From Candidatus Altimarinota bacterium (lineage in GTDB: Bacteria > Patescibacteriota > Gracilibacteria > UBA4473): 5,469 nt of DNA. Made by a program: the position numbers and the translations under genes. Numbering within the stretch: position 1 is the first letter of the stretch; each line of letters starts with the position of its first letter. Shown in pieces: positions 1-4,433 of the stretch. The stretch lies in NCBI GenBank assembly GCA_018401175.1, contig JAGYLK010000089.1, positions 1 through 5,469 of the forward strand, read 5' to 3'. The notes beneath the pieces were generated by a model that had not been told where the DNA came from, did not search any database, and saw only the letters and a program-made list of their open reading frames with translations.

Positions 1-3
1 AAC

Positions 4-1008
4 TTAAGCCTCCTTCGTCTGCTCAAAAACTGGTTCTTTTTCCGTTTCCTCTTCAGCCTTTTGTTCTGACTTTTCCTCAGAGATAGGAGATGGTGGAACA
101 GGTGACGTTATTTTTTTCTGCATTTTCTGCGGCAAATGCATTGCCTGCATCAAATTTCCATCATTAGAATCCAAGGTAAGCGTACGAATTGGGAATGGAA
201 TCTCGATTCCGGCAGCATCAAAATCAAGTTTTAACTGTTGAATTACTTCCGATTTTATCTGTAGCCAAGGAGATGTCGATTCAACCCAGAAAAGAACTTT
301 CAAAATAATTGCAGAATCTCCAAACTCTGTAGCAATAACGTTCGTTGCTGGTTCTGGCATAACTTTCTGATGCTTTTTGACAGACGCAATCGCTAACTGA
401 ATTGATTCCTGCAAAGGCGTACTATAATGCACTCCCACTTCAAAGGAAACACGACGCATTTCATTCGCAGAAAAATTCTCAATAACGGCGGTAATCATCT
501 GTGCATTTGGGATAATCAATAATGTCCCATCAAAACTCTTAATCTGAGTCGTACGCGTTTCAATCTCAACAATTTTTCCCAAAATATCACCCAACTTAAT
601 GGTATCTCCGATTTTAAACTTTTTTTGCGTCAAAATCATGATTCCGGCAATAAAGTTGGAAAGAAGATCTTTGAGAGCAAATCCAATTCCAACTCCGAGA
701 AAGGCAATAAGTGATCCCAAATTGAGCCCCACGATCTCCGTCGCTGCGAGAACCCCAATAAAAAGAATTCCATACGTACACATACGACCAATAAGAATCA
801 AAACCTCTCGATTGAGATCTCTTTTGCTCAATCGAAACAGAATTACCCCTGTTACAAATTTTGAGAGAATAAATGCCGCAATAATAACAACTATTGCAGA
901 TATAATCAGCGGAATAATCCCCCAAATAGTTGAAAACATATCGCTTGTAGCATCTGCTGTATCTTTTGCCGTAGAGGCGGCGGCCGAAACTGTTTCAATA
1001 AATAGCAT
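4..1008 (-). CDS. mscS: MscS-family small-conductance mechanosensitive channel
   Basis: This is a 334-aa inner-membrane channel of the MscS family. Family members open under membrane tension to release solutes during hypo-osmotic shock. Three membrane segments are visible: about residues 29-50, 70-92 and the pore-lining helix at about 96-127, which carries the typical Gly/Ala-rich stretch (FLGVGIGFALKD) followed by LSNFIAG. The beta domain follows (about 130-178), with the family pattern FKIGD, RTT and SFDG...IPN. Then comes the cytoplasmic alpha/beta domain (about 180-275), which closes with EIPFPIRT as in other MscS proteins. Residues 280-334 are a Pro/Glu/Lys-rich tail beyond the usual core. 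The ATG at 1008 is supported by an AGGAA site 6 nt upstream and a near-consensus promoter. The stop is TAA. The family call is firm; orthology to E. coli MscS itself is not claimed. Confidence 0.95.
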   Translation of the reverse strand: MLFIETVSAAASTAKDTADATSDMFSTIWGIIPLIISAIVVIIAAFILSKFVTGVILFRLSKRDLNREVLILIGRMCTYGILFIGVLAATEIVGLNLGSLIAFLGVGIGFALKDLLSNFIAGIMILTQKKFKIGDTIKLGDILGKIVEIETRTTQIKSFDGTLLIIPNAQMITAVIENFSANEMRRVSFEVGVHYSTPLQESIQLAIASVKKHQKVMPEPATNVIATEFGDSAIILKVLFWVESTSPWLQIKSEVIQQLKLDFDAAGIEIPFPIRTLTLDSNDGNLMQAMHLPQKMQKKITSPVPPSPISEEKSEQKAEEETEKEPVFEQTKEA

Positions 1009-1013
1009 TTAAT

Positions 1014-1018
1014 TTCCT
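1014..1018 (-). promoter_or_regulatory. Shine-Dalgarno site of mscS
   Basis: On the minus strand AGGAA lies directly upstream of the mscS ATG, with a 5-nt gap from its last base (6 nt from the AGGA core). It is the only clear Shine-Dalgarno sequence before any complete gene in the window, which makes it a useful contrast with the other starts. Confidence 0.7.
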
Positions 1019-1031
1019 AAAAAATCATTCC

Positions 1032-1060
1032 ATTATACCCTAATGTACTCCTCTTTTCAA
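1032..1060 (-). promoter_or_regulatory. sigma70-type promoter of mscS
   Basis: On the minus strand TTGAAA (1055-1060) is followed after 17 bp by a perfect TATAAT (1032-1037). Transcription should begin near 1025, giving a short leader of about 17 nt that contains the AGGA ribosome site. The -35 box lies 6 bp from the -35 box of the divergent gene. Hexamers and spacing are seen directly; activity is inferred. Confidence 0.8.
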
Positions 1061-1066
1061 CTGTTT

Positions 1067-1095
1067 TTGACTCTCAATGAAAGTTTTGCGAGAAT
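1067..1095 (+). promoter_or_regulatory. candidate promoter of the divergent 4-TM gene (leaderless layout)
   Basis: TTGACT (1067-1072, 5 of 6 matches to TTGACA) is followed after 17 bp by GAGAAT (1090-1095, 4 of 6 matches to TATAAT). The hexamer ends 7 nt before the ATG at 1103, so RNA would start at or one base before the start codon. The -10 is weak on its own. Support comes from the same 7-nt spacing in front of three other genes here. Confidence 0.45.
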
Positions 1096-1102
1096 GAGTA
1101 TA

Positions 1103-1513
1103 ATGAAAAAAATAAATCGTCCATGGCAAGCACTTATTCTTGCTTTTTTGGGAGGCTCTAAGGTTGCAATAAACACGATTCTCCTGTTTCTCTTGCTCTT
1201 TTTTCCTCTTTCTTTTGGGACGTGGCTCAGTCAATACAATCCTGAATTAATTGTCGTGTCTGCACTCAAGCCAATCGTATTTATCCCCATTGCTCTCTCT
1301 ATAGTTCTGGGAATATTTCTCGTTCGAGGACTTTTGAAGGGGCAAAAATGGGCGCCCATATTTTTGACAATAACACATGGAATTGCACTTCTCTTTATGG
1401 GACTCTGGATGATAAGTGATTCTCGTTGGGCAATTCCTCTCGCAATTTTTCTCTTCCTCTTGGCGCTAGAAATCGAATGTTGGATTCATCCGTTTTTTAA
1501 ACGGAAAAAGTAA
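1103..1513 (+). CDS. Small four-TM membrane protein of unknown function
   Basis: I do not recognise the family. From the ATG at 1103 the product is 136 aa (MKKINRPWQA...), with a basic N-terminus and about four hydrophobic helices: residues 21-38, 48-75, 83-104 and 108-128. It ends in a basic tail (FFKRKK). A short basic loop, RGLLKGQKW, lies between helices 2 and 3. Longer frames starting at 1043 or 1094 exist. The 1043 start overlaps the mscS promoter and adds non-membrane residues. The 1103 start gives a typical Met-Lys-Lys beginning and fits the promoter spacing. No Shine-Dalgarno site precedes any of these starts. The gene is transcribed away from mscS and ends at a hairpin terminator shared with carB. 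A functional link to the channel is possible but not shown. The gene call is likely real; the exact start is moderately certain. Confidence 0.8.
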   Translation: MKKINRPWQALILAFLGGSKVAINTILLFLLLFFPLSFGTWLSQYNPELIVVSALKPIVFIPIALSIVLGIFLVRGLLKGQKWAPIFLTITHGIALLFMGLWMISDSRWAIPLAIFLFLLALEIECWIHPFFKRKK

Positions 1514-1530
1514 ATTCTGTGGAACACTAA

Positions 1531-1569
1531 AAAATGAGGGTGGGAAGTCAAATTCTCACCTTTTCTTTT
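1531..1569. terminator. Bidirectional rho-independent terminator
   Basis: GGTGGGAA (1539-1546) pairs with TTCTCACC (1553-1560) over 8 bp, including one G-U pair, around a 6-nt loop. On the plus strand the stem is followed at once by TTTTCTTTT, ending the 4-TM gene transcript. On the minus strand the stem is followed by CTCATTTTTT, ending the carB transcript. It sits between the two convergent stop codons, where such an element is expected. Confidence 0.75.
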
Positions 1570-1574
1570 GAAAA

Positions 1575-3137
1575 TTAATCCTTCGAATACGGCTCTACCG
1601 GCAATAAATCTGCTGTCGGAAATTTTTCTAATGTCTGGGCTAATAATTTTGCTGCTTGTAAGTTAATTATCAACGGAACATTGGCATCAATCGCGGCTCG
1701 ACGAATTCCGTATCCGTCTGTCACTTCTTCATGTGAAAATTTATTCGGTGTATTTATCACTAATCCTACTTCCCCAGACTCAATTAATTCAGCGACATTC
1801 GGATGCTCTCCCGAAGAAATTTTGGCAACGGTTTCACAGGTAATTCCATGATCGTTAAAAAGCTCCGCTGTTCGTTCGGTTGCAACTAATAAAAATCCTA
1901 AACGAAGAAATGCTCCCGCAATAGGACGAAATGCCACTTTATCACGAAGTTTTCCCAGTGTAACTAATATTTTTGATCCTTTCTGTGGAACTCGAAACCC
2001 CGTCGCAAGAAGTGATTTCAAGAATGCTTCTTCAATCGTGTGACCAAAACAAGCCACTTCTCCAGTAGAACTCATTTCTACTCCCAACGCCGGATCTGCT
2101 CCCTTGAGGCGAGAAAAGGAAAACTGTGCCGCCTTGACCCCAACGCGTAAAATATCAAGCGGATTTACCTCTTGTGACGGAACTTCTTCGCCGATTAAAA
2201 CACGTGTTGCCAGCTCAATAAAATTCTGTCCCAACACCTTAGACGCAAAAGGGAAACTGCGACTTGCCCGCAAATTACACTCAATCACTTTTATTTCATT
2301 ATGTCGGGCTAAAAATTGAATATTAAATGGTCCTGAAATATTTAACTCTCTTGCTAATTCTCCGGCTATACGACGAACTCGACGGACAGTCTCGAGATAT
2401 AAATTTTGTGGTGGCAAAACGATTGTCGCATCTCCAGAATGCACTCCTGCATTTTCCACGTGTTCTGCAATTGCAGAACAAACAATACGACCGTCTTGTG
2501 CTACACCGTCAAACTCAACTTCTTTGGCATTTTCTTCGAATTTGGAAATTACAACAGACGCTTTGGAAGTCCCAATGGCTGTTTGTAAAAATTCTCGCAA
2601 ATTTTCTTCATCGGTTGCCACAGCCATCGCGGCCCCCGAAAGAACAAAAGACGGACGAACAAGCACGGGATAGTCCACTTGTTTCGCAAAAGAAAAAGCT
2701 TCTTTCATCTGAGAGAAGCTTTCCCATCGTGGCTGATCTATGTGTAAATCATCACAGAGTTGAGAAAATTTCTCACGATCTTCACAGCGATCAATTGACT
2801 CTACCGACGTTCCAAGTAAATGAATTCCTGCTTCTTTCAACGCTTCCGCCATATTTTGTGCAATTTGTCCGCCCGTGGAAAAAATAACGCCATCTGGCTG
2901 TTCTTGTTCACAAACATCAAGCACACGTTCCACCGTGAGTTCCTCAAAATAAAGACGATTACATTCATCGAAATCGGTGGAAACCGTCTCGGGATTTGAA
3001 TTGATAAAAACCGTTTCATGTCCCAATCGTCGCAATGTTCGTAATACCTGTACTCCACACCAATCAAACTCCACCGAACTTCCTATCGAATAAGGACCTG
3101 AACCGATGATTAAATATTTCTGTGACGATTTTTTCAT
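1575..3137 (-). CDS. carB: Carbamoyl-phosphate synthase large subunit, C-terminal half only (split CarB)
   Basis: This 520-aa protein corresponds to the second half of CarB (E. coli CarB is about 1073 aa). In the full enzyme this half phosphorylates carbamate to carbamoyl phosphate for pyrimidine and arginine synthesis. Visible parts are the pre-ATP-grasp region with IGSSVEFDW (18-26) and NPETVSTD (48-55), the ATP-grasp domain with LVRPSFVLSG (159-168), EHVENAGVHSGDA (225-237) and VIECNLRASRSFPF (284-297), and a C-terminal MGS-like regulatory domain (about 390-520). The E286/N288 pair and R161 match E. coli E841/N843 and R715. An in-frame TAG lies nine codons upstream with no start codon in between, so the ATG at 3137 is fixed and no first half is fused here. 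From memory the motifs resemble eukaryotic CAD/CPS1 and some Bacteroidota enzymes more than E. coli. The partner half is not in the window. Confidence 0.93.
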   Translation of the reverse strand: MKKSSQKYLIIGSGPYSIGSSVEFDWCGVQVLRTLRRLGHETVFINSNPETVSTDFDECNRLYFEELTVERVLDVCEQEQPDGVIFSTGGQIAQNMAEALKEAGIHLLGTSVESIDRCEDREKFSQLCDDLHIDQPRWESFSQMKEAFSFAKQVDYPVLVRPSFVLSGAAMAVATDEENLREFLQTAIGTSKASVVISKFEENAKEVEFDGVAQDGRIVCSAIAEHVENAGVHSGDATIVLPPQNLYLETVRRVRRIAGELARELNISGPFNIQFLARHNEIKVIECNLRASRSFPFASKVLGQNFIELATRVLIGEEVPSQEVNPLDILRVGVKAAQFSFSRLKGADPALGVEMSSTGEVACFGHTIEEAFLKSLLATGFRVPQKGSKILVTLGKLRDKVAFRPIAGAFLRLGFLLVATERTAELFNDHGITCETVAKISSGEHPNVAELIESGEVGLVINTPNKFSHEEVTDGYGIRRAAIDANVPLIINLQAAKLLAQTLEKFPTADLLPVEPYSKD

Positions 3138-3144
3138 CTGTTGT

Positions 3145-3172
3145 AGTGTACTGCTTCTCGACTATTTCTCAA
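3145..3172 (-). promoter_or_regulatory. candidate promoter of carB (leaderless layout)
   Basis: On the minus strand TTGAGA (3167-3172, 5 of 6 matches) is followed after 16 bp by TACACT (3145-3150, 4 of 6 matches). The -10 ends 7 nt before the carB ATG. No Shine-Dalgarno sequence is present in the last 20 nt. Transcription would begin at the G just before the ATG, or at its A. The start codon is fixed by an upstream stop, so the spacing does not depend on start choice. Confidence 0.5.
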
Positions 3173-3185
3173 AAATATTTCCCTT

Positions 3186-3557
3186 TTATTTTCGAACACG
3201 AGACACGGACACCATTCTCCGTTTATATTCATGACGAATTTTGTAAGCAATAATCAATCCCAAAAGGAATATCCCCACAAGAATACTATAAAGAAACAAT
3301 CTCATAGAAAACCCTGGTACTCCTCCAAAACGAGAAAGGACAGAAATAATTCCCAGTGCTCCGAGAAAAGGAAACGCCCAAAATTTCTTTTTCATAGATT
3401 TGCGAAGATATTTATTGCCTCCTGCCATTTTTCGAGCAATACGTCCGACAAAAAGAGTCAGAACGAAAAAGGCGAGAAGCGCAAACCCAATGAGAAAATC
3501 TCCTCCAGGATTGGTATCAAGATAATAATGTGGCGTCAACAGTAGGGAAAAATCCAT
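3186..3557 (-). CDS. Small three-TM membrane protein of unknown function
   Basis: I do not recognise this 123-aa protein. It has three predicted membrane helices (about 20-40, 59-76 and 84-105), a basic loop between the first two (RKMAGG...KSMKKK) and a strongly basic C-terminus (RHEYKRR...RVRK). The positive-inside rule would place both the loop and the C-terminus in the cytoplasm only if the middle helix pair is a hairpin. The N-terminus is short and contains a YYLDTNPGGD segment. The ATG at 3557 is fixed: an in-frame TAA lies two codons upstream, and the next Met is at residue 44. It sits 34 nt after lgt and 48 nt before carB on the same strand, so read-through from lgt is possible, although it has its own TATAAT. 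The stop is TAA. Real gene likely; function unknown. Confidence 0.8.
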   Translation of the reverse strand: MDFSLLLTPHYYLDTNPGGDFLIGFALLAFFVLTLFVGRIARKMAGGNKYLRKSMKKKFWAFPFLGALGIISVLSRFGGVPGFSMRLFLYSILVGIFLLGLIIAYKIRHEYKRRMVSVSRVRK

Positions 3558-3564
3558 TTTTTAA

Positions 3565-3570
3565 ATTATA
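3565..3570 (-). promoter_or_regulatory. TATAAT -10 element of the three-TM gene (leaderless layout)
   Basis: A perfect TATAAT on the minus strand ends 7 nt before the fixed ATG at 3557, with only AT-rich sequence and no Shine-Dalgarno site between. The -35 is poor: at 16-17 bp there is only a weak ATGTGT/GATGTG. The region is AT-rich, so chance occurrence is possible. The identical spacing before neighbouring genes strengthens the call. Confidence 0.5.
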
Positions 3571-3591
3571 AATCGAGTAATTTTTAACACA

Positions 3592-4338
3592 TCATTTCCT
3601 TCGAAGCAAGCCCACTACACATCCAAAAGCTATAACCAAGGAAACAACTTGCCCAATACGCAAGGCTCCACCAACCATAAATACTTCATTTCCATAGAAA
3701 AACTCAAGAAAAAAATGAATCACTGATAGCCATAATCCGACAACAAATGAAAGTCTTCCGACTTGTCTTTCCCACAGTATTTGTTTTTTTAGTGCCCAGT
3801 TCAATAAGATAATATGAGGAATAACCGCATATAATGTTACTGGATGTACCTCTGCCAATGTCTCAACTCCAAATGTTTCATACCGAACTCCCCAAGGAAG
3901 TGATGTTTCTGTTCCGTAAATAGCTCCCGTAAAAAACTGAATAAAATCCAATAACACAATGCCAATAAGTGTTGATGGAACAGCAAGATCTATCCATTTC
4001 CAAAAGGAGAGCCGATGTCTTCTAATATCCCAAAACATTCCCCCCAGCACTCCGATAAAAAATCCAACAAAATCAACTTCTCCATCCCAAAATACTGCTG
4101 GAGCCCAGAGTCCATGACGCGCAAATATTTCTGGATCCATGAGTAATGCTCCTATTCGACCAAGGATCAAGCCAATGACAATCCATTTCCAGAAATTATG
4201 AACAAAAAAATCAATCGGGAATTTTTTTCGTTCAATTTGTCGAAAATAATGCCACGCAACCAGAAAAAATGTTGCTGCCAACAATATCCCATTAATTTTT
4301 AAAACAAAAAATCCAAAACCGAGTTGTGAAAAATTCAT
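3592..4338 (-). CDS. lgt: Divergent Lgt-family (prolipoprotein diacylglyceryl transferase-like) membrane protein
   Basis: This polytopic 248-aa membrane protein belongs to the Lgt family, whose members move diacylglycerol from phosphatidylglycerol to the lipobox Cys of lipoproteins. Matching landmarks in order are LILGRIG (57-63), DFVGFFIG aligned to the SFHGGLIG segment (89-96), YG and PWGV (141-142, 148-151), HPVTLY aligned to HPSQLY (165-170), LEFF aligned to VEFF (211-214) and LRIGQVVSL (226-234). Several residues important in E. coli Lgt appear replaced by my alignment: H103 by V91, R143 by D131, N146 by Q134, E151 by A139, Y235 by L204 and R239 by H208. E243 is kept as E212. Fold membership is well supported; transferase activity is doubtful. 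The ATG at 4338 was chosen because MNFSQLGFG resembles usual Lgt N-termini. A GTG 17 codons upstream has no support. The stop is TGA. Confidence 0.8.
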   Translation of the reverse strand: MNFSQLGFGFFVLKINGILLAATFFLVAWHYFRQIERKKFPIDFFVHNFWKWIVIGLILGRIGALLMDPEIFARHGLWAPAVFWDGEVDFVGFFIGVLGGMFWDIRRHRLSFWKWIDLAVPSTLIGIVLLDFIQFFTGAIYGTETSLPWGVRYETFGVETLAEVHPVTLYAVIPHIILLNWALKKQILWERQVGRLSFVVGLWLSVIHFFLEFFYGNEVFMVGGALRIGQVVSLVIAFGCVVGLLRRK

Positions 4339-4345
4339 CGTTTGA

Positions 4346-4373
4346 AGTCTACCAATCAAGTGTTTTAAAGCAA
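4346..4373 (-). promoter_or_regulatory. candidate promoter of lgt (leaderless layout)
   Basis: On the minus strand TTGCTT (4368-4373) is followed after 16 bp by TAGACT (4346-4351, 4 of 6 matches). The -10 ends 7 nt before the ATG at 4338. The -35 matches mainly in TTG. No convincing Shine-Dalgarno sequence precedes the ATG. It shares the exact 16-bp spacer and 7-nt offset with the carB promoter candidate. Confidence 0.4.
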
Positions 4374-4433
4374 CTTTTTGCACGCACACACATACAAGTT
4401 TTTATTTCATGAAAAAAATACTCAGATCCGAAT

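Noticed and set aside
1043..1102. Longer N-terminus for the 4-TM gene, starting at the ATG at 1043 or 1094
   Set aside because: The 1043 start lies inside the mscS promoter and adds residues that do not look like the rest. Neither start has a Shine-Dalgarno site or promoter at suitable spacing, whereas 1103 fits both composition and promoter spacing.
1099..1104. Perfect TATAAT on the plus strand as a promoter -10
   Set aside because: It overlaps the ATG at 1103, has no -35 at 16-18 bp (the TTGACT lies 26 bp away), and RNA starting downstream would miss the start codon.
2327..2887. 186-aa plus-strand open frame inside carB
   Set aside because: It lies antisense within the strongly conserved carB coding region and encodes nothing recognisable; it is a shadow frame. 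The same holds for the other frames opposite mscS, lgt and the coiled-coil gene.
4339..4389. GTG-initiated 17-residue extension of the Lgt-like protein
   Set aside because: There is no ribosome site, the start is GTG, and the added residues precede the normal family N-terminus. The ATG at 4338 is the better start.
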